Source: Aureivirga marina
GTDB lineage: Bacteria > Bacteroidota > Bacteroidia > Flavobacteriales > Flavobacteriaceae
Assembly: GCF_015767265.1 (NCBI RefSeq)
Contig: NZ_JADPIB010000001.1
Span: 372,001-436,000 of the forward strand
Reading direction: 5' to 3'
Length of the DNA: 64,000 nt
The notes beneath the pieces were generated by a model that was given only the letters and a program-made list of their open reading frames with translations, made no database searches and had not been told where the DNA came from. Below are positions 56,298 to 64,000 of the stretch, one piece after another; position 1 is the first letter of the stretch; the number at the start of each line of letters is the position of its first letter. The translations under genes and the position numbers were made by a program.

Positions 56298-57638
56298 ATG
56301 AAAAAAATTTTAGCATTAGCACTTATTATATTTGCTGGATATCAAACAAAAGCACAGATTTCTAGTTATACAGATGTTGGAAACTTATTCACTACAGAAG
56401 ATTTAAACGGTACTTCTCGTTTCGTTAGTATGGGTGGAGCTTTTGGTGCATTAGGTGGAGATATTTCTGCTATTTCGATTAATCCAGCTGGTGCTGCAGT
56501 TTTTATGGATTCTCAATTTTCTGGAACAATTGGTTTAAGATCTACATCTTTAAAATCAAATTATTATGGAACAACAAACACTTCTGATGAAAGCTATTTT
56601 AACTTACAGCAAGCAGGTGTTGTTTTTGTGACAGAATATAATTCTAGTACTTGGTATAAAGTTGCTTTTGGTGTAAATTATACACTAGCAAGTGATTATG
56701 AAAATAATTGGCGAGCAAATGGAAACAGTGGTTTTGCAACTTTTACTTATGATCAAGATGGAGAAAATCAACCATATACATATACAACTGGACAAAGATT
56801 TCAAAATGTGAATGATGGACAGAAAAATAAATACGAATTCTTTGTTGCAGCAGAAATAAATGAAAAATTCCAAATCGGAGGTTCTATTACAACTTATGCA
56901 ACAGATTATCGTCAAAATGTAATTCTTCAAGAATTCAATGATGATAATGAAGGAAACGAATTAGATGCAACTTTGGATCAGCTTTTAGAAACAAGTGCAA
57001 ATGGAGTTTCTCTTGGAGTTGGTATTATTTATAAACCAATTCAGGAATTTCGTTTAGGTCTTTCTTACCAATCTCCAACATGGTATTCTGTTTCAGAAGC
57101 TGCACATGATATTGAAAGAAAATATTATAGTATTGATGAAACAACTTATGTGAATAATTTTGATCCTAACTTTTTCGATTATGATTTAAGAACTCCAAGT
57201 AAAACTACTTTGAGTTTTGCTTATATTTTTGGAAAAAAAGGATTAATCAGTGTGGATTATACATATCAAAATTATAGAAATATCAAACTAGATGATCCAT
57301 ATGATAGCTTCAGAGATGAAAATAGATTCTTTGAGGATTATTTAAATGGAGTTTCGCAATTAAGAGTTGGTACAGAATGGAGAATTAAAAACTTTAGCCT
57401 TAGAGGAGGTTATAATTATGAGCAAAGTCCATTTAAAAATGCAACAAGTTCAGAAGATAAAAATCGAATTACTTTTGGTTTAGGTTATAATTTTGGAAAT
57501 GTAAAAGTTGATTTAGCTTATCAAAATTTACAATACGATACTTATTATGATTTTTACCCACAATATCAAGAAGTGGACTTAACTAAATTAAAAGTAAATA
57601 CAAGTTCAATTTTAGCAACTGTATCTATTAATTTGTAA
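56298..57638 (+). CDS. OmpP1/FadL-type outer membrane protein
   Basis: Outer-membrane beta-barrel of 446 residues. Signal peptide (KKILALALIIFAGYQTKAQ) and the family opening SRFVSMGGAFGALGGDISAI then NPAGAAVFMDSQFSGTIG. The barrel is aromatic-rich and ends INTSSILATVSINL-like. The family transports hydrophobic compounds. Its neighbour is the low-complexity lipoprotein, and it ends at a strong terminator at 57684-57712. Substrate unknown. Confidence 0.88.
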   Translation: MKKILALALIIFAGYQTKAQISSYTDVGNLFTTEDLNGTSRFVSMGGAFGALGGDISAISINPAGAAVFMDSQFSGTIGLRSTSLKSNYYGTTNTSDESYFNLQQAGVVFVTEYNSSTWYKVAFGVNYTLASDYENNWRANGNSGFATFTYDQDGENQPYTYTTGQRFQNVNDGQKNKYEFFVAAEINEKFQIGGSITTYATDYRQNVILQEFNDDNEGNELDATLDQLLETSANGVSLGVGIIYKPIQEFRLGLSYQSPTWYSVSEAAHDIERKYYSIDETTYVNNFDPNFFDYDLRTPSKTTLSFAYIFGKKGLISVDYTYQNYRNIKLDDPYDSFRDENRFFEDYLNGVSQLRVGTEWRIKNFSLRGGYNYEQSPFKNATSSEDKNRITFGLGYNFGNVKVDLAYQNLQYDTYYDFYPQYQEVDLTKLKVNTSSILATVSINL

Positions 57639-57683
57639 AATCAGAACGCAATTTTCAACATAATAAGTTTTTATATTATTATT

Positions 57684-57712
57684 AAAAAAGAGGCCTAAAA
57701 AGCCTCTTTTTT
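57684..57712. terminator. Bidirectional terminator between the porin gene and the TolC-like gene
   Basis: Arms A6-GAGGC (57684-57694) and GCCTC-T6 (57702-57712) around a seven-base loop; the minus-strand TolC-like gene ends right beside it. Confidence 0.93.
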
Positions 57713-59101
57713 TTATAAAACTATTCCAGCAGTTTGTAATAAACTTATTTTAGATTTCATTAATTTATATAACAAAATATTATTTTTCAATTGCGCTTCA
57801 ATCCATTTTTGCTCTCGATAATTAATCGTAAATAAAGCACTTTCTCCTAAGAAAAATTTTCGTTCTTCTGCTTTTACTAATTTCTCATAGTTTTTTGTGT
57901 TTATTATCGCAATTTCTCTTTGTTTTGAAACAGATTCTAACTCAATTTGATATGCTGTTATTTTATTTTGTAAAACTAAAGTTTCATATTTCGATTGGTA
58001 TTCTAAATCTTGAATTTTATTCTTAATTATTCTCAATTCTCCTCTTTCTTTTCTCAAAAATATTGGAAAACTAAATTTTACTTTAAATTTATAATTATCT
58101 ACATCTAAAGCTTGTACACCTTCATCAAAATTAGAACTCAAAAAATTATATTCTAAATTTATCTTAGGTAATAACTTATTTTTCTTCAATTTCTTATCAA
58201 ACTTTGAAATATCTAATTTTGAATTTAACATTTGAATTTTCGGGTGATTTTCAATGATATTTTGATTTTCTAAAGCTGAAAATGTTCTCAATCGCCATTC
58301 TTCCAAATCTATTTCAGAAGGTAAAATTTCTTCTTGAATTTCCATTGGAATGTCATTAATCCACAAATAATTACTAACATTTAATTTCGCTTTATTTCTT
58401 GATAAATAAGCATTTTCTAAATCCAATCTTCGATTATCTAAATTGATTTTCGCCTCTAAAGTATCAACGGCTGCTTTTTCTCCTTCCAAAAAACTTTTCT
58501 TTGTTGCTTCAAATCTCGTTTTTGCATTTTCTAAAGAATTCTGAAAAACAACAACATCTAAATCTGTTTTATACCAAAGAAAATAAGCCAAACTTGCATC
58601 TGATAATAAATCAATAACCAATTTTTGTTGTTCCGCTTTTGCTAAATTTCCATATTCTCTAGCTTTTTTTACAGAAATATCTCTTTTATTAAAGATAAAA
58701 TCTTGAGCTAAAGGAACTGAAATTCCAACCGCATATAATCCATTATCTGGAACTGTCAAACTCGGATCTAAATATTTTCCATCATTATCTTCATAATTTG
58801 CTTTTACATCAATTCCATACCATAATGGAACTTTAAAAGTCGAAGAAAATTCTTTATAATATTTTGTATTCTTAAATTCTTTTTGCGAAAAATTTGATTC
58901 TAATTTTGGATCAAATAATCCTTTTGCTTTTAACAATTTCGCTTCTGCATCTTGAATTTTCAAATCAGCTTGCTTAGCTAAAGGATGTTGTTTTTTTACA
59001 ATCGAAATAAATTCCTCAAAAGATAATGTATCTCTCCATTTTTCTTGTCCAAAAGAAAACTGAAATAACAATAAAACGAAAACACTAATTATCCACTTCA
59101 T
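57713..59101 (-). CDS. TolC-family outer membrane protein (export cluster)
   Basis: Outer-membrane channel of 462 residues. Signal peptide (ISVFVLLLFQFSFGQ), then SFEEFISIVKKQHPLAKQAD, the family's opening helix, KGLFDPKLESNFSQKEFKN, and repeated coiled-coil helices to the end. It overlaps the HlyD-type gene by four bases (ATGA), so the two are coupled. Together with the HlyD and ABC genes it looks like a type I secretion-like export system. Substrate unknown. Confidence 0.88.
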   Translation of the reverse strand: MKWIISVFVLLLFQFSFGQEKWRDTLSFEEFISIVKKQHPLAKQADLKIQDAEAKLLKAKGLFDPKLESNFSQKEFKNTKYYKEFSSTFKVPLWYGIDVKANYEDNDGKYLDPSLTVPDNGLYAVGISVPLAQDFIFNKRDISVKKAREYGNLAKAEQQKLVIDLLSDASLAYFLWYKTDLDVVVFQNSLENAKTRFEATKKSFLEGEKAAVDTLEAKINLDNRRLDLENAYLSRNKAKLNVSNYLWINDIPMEIQEEILPSEIDLEEWRLRTFSALENQNIIENHPKIQMLNSKLDISKFDKKLKKNKLLPKINLEYNFLSSNFDEGVQALDVDNYKFKVKFSFPIFLRKERGELRIIKNKIQDLEYQSKYETLVLQNKITAYQIELESVSKQREIAIINTKNYEKLVKAEERKFFLGESALFTINYREQKWIEAQLKNNILLYKLMKSKISLLQTAGIVL

Positions 59102-60459
59102 TTTTTCTTCTCTTTATTCTTTTTTTCAACATTTTGTTTATAAAAATCTGCTGGAAAACCATTAAGTTGTCGCCATAATTCATACCAAATCGGAACATCA
59201 TTTAACAAAGCAACTGTATTTGCTCCTGTTCCAATTCGTACGTTTTTTGGCCATTCTTTATCATTTTCATTTGGAACAACCAACAAACGAAATTTTCCAT
59301 TTTCGCTCATAAAAGATTCAATTGTCACAACTTTTCCAGCAAAAGTTCCATAAGAAGTATTCGGCCAACCACTAAAAAATAAAACTGGCCAACCTTCAAA
59401 CTGAATTCGCACCTCACCTCCAACATGAATCAAAGGCAAATCAATTGGATCTACAAAAGTTTCTACAGCCAAATCATAATTTATCGGCATAATACTAACC
59501 AACTTTTCTCCTTCTTTAAATGCTTCACCAATTCCTACTCGAATCGCTCGATTGATTATTCCTTTTTGTGGAGCAGTAATATATAATTGATCTTGACGAA
59601 TTTTATAACTAGCTGTTTGATTTTCTAATTTTGAAACTTGTGCTTTTGTATTTAATAAAACAGATTCTACACTAAAAATTTCTCCTTGTAATTTTGCTAT
59701 TTTATCTAAATAAGTTGCCTTTAATTTGCTAATTTCAAAAGCTGCATTTTGAATTTCATTTTGTGTGATATTCATTTTATTTTGCTGAGAAATATATTTT
59801 GCTTTCGAATCTTGCCATTTTAAATTTTTCTCTTCAACATCTTTTTTGGCTTTTAAACCTTCTTTATGAAGAGAACTTGTTCTGTCTAATTGGATTTTAG
59901 CTATATCAACATTATTCTTTAAAGCAATTAAATAAATACTGTCATTCTCATATTTCAAAGCCAATTGTTTTTGCTTATTTTTTGTTTGTGCAATCTTATT
60001 CGTTCGCTCTTGTTCTAAAGCTTGAATCTGCTTTTTTAAAGCATTTTGCTTTTCTTTATAGGAAAGAATTGACGCACTTTTTGCTTCTTTTTGCTCTACT
60101 GTTTTTTCTAATAATTCTGGATCTTGATATTCGTTTTTAATTTCAGAAATAAACAAAATCGTATCTCCTTTTTGCACAAAATCTCCTTCTTTTACAAACC
60201 ATTTTTCAATTCTTCCAGGAATTGGTGATTGAATCGTTTGCGGTCTTTGATCAGGTGAAAGTGCAGTTACAAATCCACTTCCTTTTACATTTTGTGTCCA
60301 AGGTAAAAACAGTGTGATTAAAATAATTAATGAAAAAGCAATCAAAAAACGATTGAATATTTTGTAGTCTTTCTTTCTTTTTATTCTTTGAAAAGAAGAA
60401 AATTTATGCAAATCAACTTCCTTCTTATTGATATTTTTATTTCTCGATATATTAAGCAT
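59098..60459 (-). CDS. HlyD-family membrane fusion protein
   Basis: Periplasmic adaptor of 453 residues with one membrane segment (FLIAFSLIILITLFLPW near 38-54) and a cytoplasmic N-terminus of about 37 residues. The lipoyl-like half is TIQSPIPGRIEKWFVKEGDF; long coiled coils follow (about 120-290), then ITAPQKGIINRAIRVGIGEA and barrel strands (ETFVDPIDLPLIHVGGEVRI). It links an inner-membrane ABC protein to a TolC-type channel. It lies 103 bases after the ABC gene, with a hairpin between. Confidence 0.9.
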   Translation of the reverse strand: MLNISRNKNINKKEVDLHKFSSFQRIKRKKDYKIFNRFLIAFSLIILITLFLPWTQNVKGSGFVTALSPDQRPQTIQSPIPGRIEKWFVKEGDFVQKGDTILFISEIKNEYQDPELLEKTVEQKEAKSASILSYKEKQNALKKQIQALEQERTNKIAQTKNKQKQLALKYENDSIYLIALKNNVDIAKIQLDRTSSLHKEGLKAKKDVEEKNLKWQDSKAKYISQQNKMNITQNEIQNAAFEISKLKATYLDKIAKLQGEIFSVESVLLNTKAQVSKLENQTASYKIRQDQLYITAPQKGIINRAIRVGIGEAFKEGEKLVSIMPINYDLAVETFVDPIDLPLIHVGGEVRIQFEGWPVLFFSGWPNTSYGTFAGKVVTIESFMSENGKFRLLVVPNENDKEWPKNVRIGTGANTVALLNDVPIWYELWRQLNGFPADFYKQNVEKKNKEKKK

Positions 60460-60501
60460 AATTCTTTTTCTTTAAATCTTTCTTTATACATAAACCTTGA
60501 A

Positions 60502-60537
60502 GAGTTTGGAGTTTCACTTTCGTAAAAACTCCAACTC
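60502..60537 (-). other. Intercistronic hairpin between the ABC and HlyD genes
   Basis: Arms GAGTTTGGAGTTT (60502-60514) and AAACTCCAACTC (60526-60537) with one bulge. On the transcript the loop region contains ACGAAAGU, with GAAA closed by AC/GU. No U-tract follows, so it is more likely an mRNA stability or processing element than a terminator. Confidence 0.6.
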
Positions 60538-60562
60538 AACAAGTGGGAAAAGATGACTGTTA

Positions 60563-62209
60563 TTAATTTTTAGTAATTAAATTCAATGAATTTTCTCTAA
60601 CAGAAACTGGAATTGCATCTTTATGTTTTGAAAAATCATGGTTACTTGCAATCAGCAAAATCCATTTCTTTTCTTCTTCTAAACATGCAATAATCTCTTG
60701 AGATTCTTCTTTGGACATATGCGAAAAAATATGATCTAACATCAAAATTTTCGGTTTCATCATGATTACTCTAGCTAATAAAATTTTCTTCGCTACAGCA
60801 TCTGGCAAATTTGTTCCATAAGGTTGAATCAAAGTTTCTATACCATTTTCTAAATTTTGTATAAAAGATTTTAAGCCTAATTTTTCTAATAATTCTAAAA
60901 CTTCCATTCTAGAAATATTTTTATTTCCGAAGGAAATATTCTCATAAATTGTTCCTTTAAATGGCATTTCTTGTGCAAAAACAGTTGCTACTTTTTCTTG
61001 ATATTCCACTGTATTTAGTTGTGAAAAAGGAATATCATTTAGTAAAATAGCTTGTTTTGACTTTTGTGAAAAACCACTTAATATTTCAAAAAACATCGAT
61101 TCTGTATGTCTAGAATCACTTTGTAAAATATATGTTTTTCCTTGTTCAAAAACCGATTGTTGCAAATCCATTTCTGGAATATATTTTACTTCCAATTTGT
61201 TATTCGATTCTTTGAAAACTTGAATATCTGGATTTTTAGCTTCATCTAAATCTTTGTCAACCACATAAGCGATTTTCTCCAAAGAAGTTAAAACATCATA
61301 AAAAGATTCCAATCCTGTAACCATTTTTTCAACAGAATTAATAATCATTAAAATGATAATTTCAGAGGCAACAAATTGACCGATATTTAGTTTTTGATTT
61401 AAAACCAAAATTCCACCAATTAATAACAATCCAACAGTAATGAAAACTTTAAAAGCAATCATTTTTTTAAATTGAAATAATAATAATCGGAAATGTTTTT
61501 CTCTTGATTTTAAATAAGCATCTGTCAATTCATTATTTCGATTTAAAATAAATTCTTCGCTATTCGAAGTTTTAAAACTTCGCACTTGAGAAGCAATTTG
61601 CTGAATCCAAACAGCAGCACTATACTTTGTATTTGATTCCTCCAAACTCGTTTCTAATCCCTTTTCAATGGAATATTTGAAAAGAAAATAAATGATGAAA
61701 ACAAATAACAAACCGTAAAAGATGAAAAAAGAATGGTAAAAGGAAAGCAAAAGCAGACCAAATACAATTTGTAATAATGCTGCTGGAAAATCAAGTAAAA
61801 TCTTTGATAAACCTTTTTGGATTCCAACTACATCGAAAAAATAATTGGCATATTCAGATGTATGTTTCTTTTGAAAAGCTTTCCAATTGATTTTTGGAAA
61901 TCGATAAGAAAATTCAAAAGAAGTTCTTGTAAATATTTTTTGTTGAATATTTTCTAAAATTCGAATCTGCATCATTTGTAAAACTCCTTGAAAAGCAACA
62001 CCAATTGTTACTAAAACAACCAAAACTACCCAAGAAGAGGAGATTTGACCTGTTTGTAAAAGATTAATAATTGCTTGAATTCCCAAAGGAATCGACAAGG
62101 AAACAATTCCGACAAAAATTGCGTAATAACAGATTTGTTTGATATCTCTTTTATCAAGTGAAAGCATTCCAACCAAACGCTTCCATGAAATTTTTATTTG
62201 TTTGTTCAT
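60563..62209 (-). CDS. ABC exporter-like protein with degenerate nucleotide-binding domain
   Basis: Type I exporter-like protein of 548 residues: about six membrane segments (residues 25-300), then an ABC ATPase-like domain (about 340-548). The ATPase motifs are broken. At the Walker A place (about 363-371) the sequence is QSDSRHTES, with no GxxGxGK. At the signature position it reads NLPDAVAKK, not LSGGQ. Walker B is KILMLDH, with His where the catalytic Glu should be (H493). The Q-loop Gln (VFAQEMPF) and the switch His (SNHD) are kept. There is no peptidase domain. ATP hydrolysis looks unlikely. It is in one cluster with HlyD and TolC genes. Confidence 0.85.
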   Translation of the reverse strand: MNKQIKISWKRLVGMLSLDKRDIKQICYYAIFVGIVSLSIPLGIQAIINLLQTGQISSSWVVLVVLVTIGVAFQGVLQMMQIRILENIQQKIFTRTSFEFSYRFPKINWKAFQKKHTSEYANYFFDVVGIQKGLSKILLDFPAALLQIVFGLLLLSFYHSFFIFYGLLFVFIIYFLFKYSIEKGLETSLEESNTKYSAAVWIQQIASQVRSFKTSNSEEFILNRNNELTDAYLKSREKHFRLLLFQFKKMIAFKVFITVGLLLIGGILVLNQKLNIGQFVASEIIILMIINSVEKMVTGLESFYDVLTSLEKIAYVVDKDLDEAKNPDIQVFKESNNKLEVKYIPEMDLQQSVFEQGKTYILQSDSRHTESMFFEILSGFSQKSKQAILLNDIPFSQLNTVEYQEKVATVFAQEMPFKGTIYENISFGNKNISRMEVLELLEKLGLKSFIQNLENGIETLIQPYGTNLPDAVAKKILLARVIMMKPKILMLDHIFSHMSKEESQEIIACLEEEKKWILLIASNHDFSKHKDAIPVSVRENSLNLITKN

Positions 62210-62389
62210 AGATTACCAGCTCTGAGTGTAGCCAGAGATTTTTGAATAAAAAATTGAATGAATCGATTAACACCTTATCTTTTAGGATGATTATTCTATT
62301 TTTTTCACTAAAAGATTTTGTAAAATAAATTGCAGCGACGCATATTTCCTATCAAATTGGTTTTTGATGGAATTATTACGACAAATTCA

Positions 62390-62704
62390 TTAAGATAATT
62401 CTGGTGGTGGTGAGACGATTTTAGAATAGAGTTGTCTCTTTTTGAATAAGTTATAATTATCGAATTTGTGATTTTGATTTGTTAAAAGCTGAAAACTATC
62501 TGAAAATTCGAAAAACAATTCGAATTCTACTTCTTTTTCTTTGACTTCTTTTTCAGAATTTTCTTCAAAATCTACTAATTCATAAGAAGATTTTATTTCA
62601 TCAGCCATAAAAAAGTGAACTGGCTTTATAAAAAAAGCATACAAAAACACTGGAATTACCAGTATTCTAAGCAATATTTGTATGTGTTTTTTCTTTAAGT
62701 TCAT
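62390..62704 (-). CDS. Small membrane-anchored protein with SPPPEL C-terminus
   Basis: A 104-residue protein, family not recognised. One N-terminal membrane segment (ILLRILVIPVFLYAFFIKPV), then an acidic stretch (ENSEKEVKEKEVEFELFFEF), and the end IVSPPPELS. It lies about 180 bases before the ABC gene on the same strand, with its own TATATTTG box. It could be a substrate or an accessory part of the HlyD/TolC exporter, which is a guess from position. Confidence 0.65.
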   Translation of the reverse strand: MNLKKKHIQILLRILVIPVFLYAFFIKPVHFFMADEIKSSYELVDFEENSEKEVKEKEVEFELFFEFSDSFQLLTNQNHKFDNYNLFKKRQLYSKIVSPPPELS

Positions 62705-62738
62705 TTTTAAGTTTTATTTTTGCTGAAATAATTCTATG

Positions 62739-62746
62739 CAAATATA
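62739..62746 (-). promoter_or_regulatory. -7 promoter box (TATATTTG) for the small anchored protein and ABC cluster
   Basis: Exact TAnnTTTG on the minus strand, 34 bases before the ATG at 62704. No terminator separates it from the ABC gene. Confidence 0.55.
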
Positions 62747-62838
62747 ATAGTATTACTATTAATTCTGATTGTTTAACTAATATTTAACAATTATTTTTAC
62801 TTAAAAACGTTTAATCAGTCTTAAGAAATTATTTAATG

Positions 62839-62846
62839 TATATTTG
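62839..62846 (+). promoter_or_regulatory. -7 promoter box (TATATTTG) of the amidase gene
   Basis: Exact TAnnTTTG; it implies a leader of about 100 bases before the ATG at 62952. No -33 box at 19 bases. Confidence 0.5.
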
Positions 62847-62951
62847 TTTTTTCATGAACTTATATAATCTATAAGTCATTTTCTCCTTGTATTTATTAAT
62901 CTTTACTCAAAAATTTGTAATTTAAATATTAAAATATTTAGCTTAAAACTT

Positions 62952-63986
62952 ATGAAAAAAATAGTCCAGAAATTTATTCTAATAACACTCTTAATTTTTT
63001 CTTTTACAGTACAAGGGCAGACTAAAAACTTAATAGTTACGGCAAGAAAAGGAGATGGAATATATTCTTTATTAAGAAAACATGGACTAGATCCAGGAAA
63101 ATATTATTATGCTTTTATCAAATTAAATAAGAAAAGTATTGGGAAGAAAAAGCAATTATTCGCTGGTAGAAAATATAAACTTCCTATTAATAAAAATGCT
63201 AAAAAACCTGTAGAAAAAGTAAAGGAAAAAGAGGATAAAAATAAAATTGTCATGACTTATGATATTTTTGGAAAAAAACACAAAGATGTCAAACTGATTG
63301 ATAATAAATTGGAAGGAGCTGTTTATTATTTAGTTTCTGGACATGGTGGACCAGATCCTGGAGCAATTGATAAATATAAAGGAAAATTGCTTTGTGAAGA
63401 CGAGTATGCTTATGATGTTACTTTACGTTTAGCAAGGAAATTAATTCAGCATGGAGCAACCGTTTATTTGATTGTTAAGGATAAAAATGATGGAATTAGA
63501 GATGATGTTATTTTAGAATTAGATAAAGATGAAGTTGTACATCCTAATTTAAAAATTCCATTACACCAAGGAAAAAGATTAAAACAAAGAACAGATGCAA
63601 TTAATAAATTGTACAAACAAAATAAAAAGAAATTCCAACGACTTTTAGTTTTACATGTGGATAGTCGAAGTAAAAGACAGAATATTGATGTTTTCTTTTA
63701 TCATTATGAAGGAAGTAATACAGGGAAATCTTTAGCAACAACTTTAAGAAACACTTTTAAGAGAAATTATAAAAAATATCAACCAAAAAGAAGTTATGAA
63801 GGAACTGTAAGTTCAAGAAATTTATATATGATTAAAAATACATATCCTTCGATGGTATATATAGAATTAGGAAATATTAGAAATTCTAGAGATCGTAAAA
63901 GAATTATTAATCCAGAAAACAGAGAAGCAATGGCTAAATGGATTAAAGAAGGAGTTTTAGAAGATTATAATAAGTACAAAAAATAA
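62952..63986 (+). CDS. N-acetylmuramoyl-L-alanine amidase (amidase_3 type)
   Basis: Zinc amidase cleaving the bond between MurNAc and L-Ala in peptidoglycan, 344 residues. Signal peptide 1-22 (ILITLLIFSFTVQGQ-like), a LysM-like module (about 29-80, with GDGIYSLLRKHGLDPGKYYY), then the catalytic domain. Expected ligands are H131 in LVSGHGGPDPGA, Glu in LLCEDEYAYDV (about 149-151), H235 in LLVLHVDSRS, and the catalytic Glu in VYIELGNIRN (E305). The protein is periplasmic. It has its own promoter and ends inside the window (stop 63984-63986). Confidence 0.88.
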   Translation: MKKIVQKFILITLLIFSFTVQGQTKNLIVTARKGDGIYSLLRKHGLDPGKYYYAFIKLNKKSIGKKKQLFAGRKYKLPINKNAKKPVEKVKEKEDKNKIVMTYDIFGKKHKDVKLIDNKLEGAVYYLVSGHGGPDPGAIDKYKGKLLCEDEYAYDVTLRLARKLIQHGATVYLIVKDKNDGIRDDVILELDKDEVVHPNLKIPLHQGKRLKQRTDAINKLYKQNKKKFQRLLVLHVDSRSKRQNIDVFFYHYEGSNTGKSLATTLRNTFKRNYKKYQPKRSYEGTVSSRNLYMIKNTYPSMVYIELGNIRNSRDRKRIINPENREAMAKWIKEGVLEDYNKYKK

Positions 63987-64000
63987 AACTTTGGAATTTA

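Overview
The window looks like chromosome of a low-GC member of the Bacteroidota, most likely order Flavobacteriales. The signs are a SusC-type receptor, type IX secretion (T9SS) sorting tails, an HYC_CC_PP-type protein, DUF5723 and LptE-type envelope proteins, a class II ProRS next to a Tyr/Asn/Arg-rich lipoprotein, and repeated promoter boxes of the Bacteroidetes form TAnnTTTG (-7), sometimes with TTTG/TTG about 19 bases upstream (-33). No phage, IS element, CRISPR array or rRNA operon was seen.

Layout. 1-2174: 5' part of a SusC-type TonB receptor that runs off the left edge. 2.5-8.7 kb: rarA, facing a minus-strand cluster (polysaccharide deacetylase, FemAB/GNAT-like protein, YjjG-like nucleotidase, lipoprotein, DUF5723 protein). 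8.8-15.2 kb: groES-groEL and the operon miaB / sigma-54 activator / lptE / TPR protein / secG. 15.2-16.0 kb: an 800-base AT-rich gap. 16.0-22.0 kb: topA, convergent with a large secreted PNGase F-like protein that has a LamG-containing insertion. 22.2-33.1 kb: a metal (probably copper) resistance cluster: HYC_CC_PP-like protein, CusA-type RND pump, TolC-type channel, CopA-type P-ATPase with seven N-terminal metal-binding modules, CusB-type adaptor and a small metal-binding lipoprotein. 33.2-39.1 kb: Cys-rich membrane protein plus sirtuin, two tandem secreted propeller-like T9SS proteins, and a LytS/LytTR two-component pair. 39.2-45.8 kb: SDR/epimerase/START/DUF2062 operon, membrane-anchored AraC-type regulator, arginine-deiminase-like enzyme, MBL hydrolase. 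45.9-51.4 kb: outer-membrane receptor, then two copies of an apparent small non-coding RNA gene, then a small membrane protein and two glycosyltransferases. 51.4-55.0 kb: folC, rpsT, three tandem tRNA-Glu genes, proS. 55.1-57.6 kb: low-complexity lipoprotein and an OmpP1/FadL-type porin. 57.7-62.7 kb: a TolC / HlyD / ABC export cluster whose ABC ATPase has lost its key motifs, plus a small anchored protein. 63-64 kb: an amidase_3-type cell-wall hydrolase.

The most interesting items are the duplicated small RNA at 48.3-48.8 kb (identical hairpin core, separate promoters, terminators that differ in sequence but keep their fold), the seven-module metal-binding tail of the copper ATPase, the PNGase F fold split by an insertion of about 520 residues with its three catalytic acids kept, and the ABC exporter subunit with degenerate Walker A, signature and Walker B motifs. 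Several gene starts were moved downstream from the longest ORF because a -7 box lies between the two candidate starts. All names are from motif recognition by eye; no database search was run.
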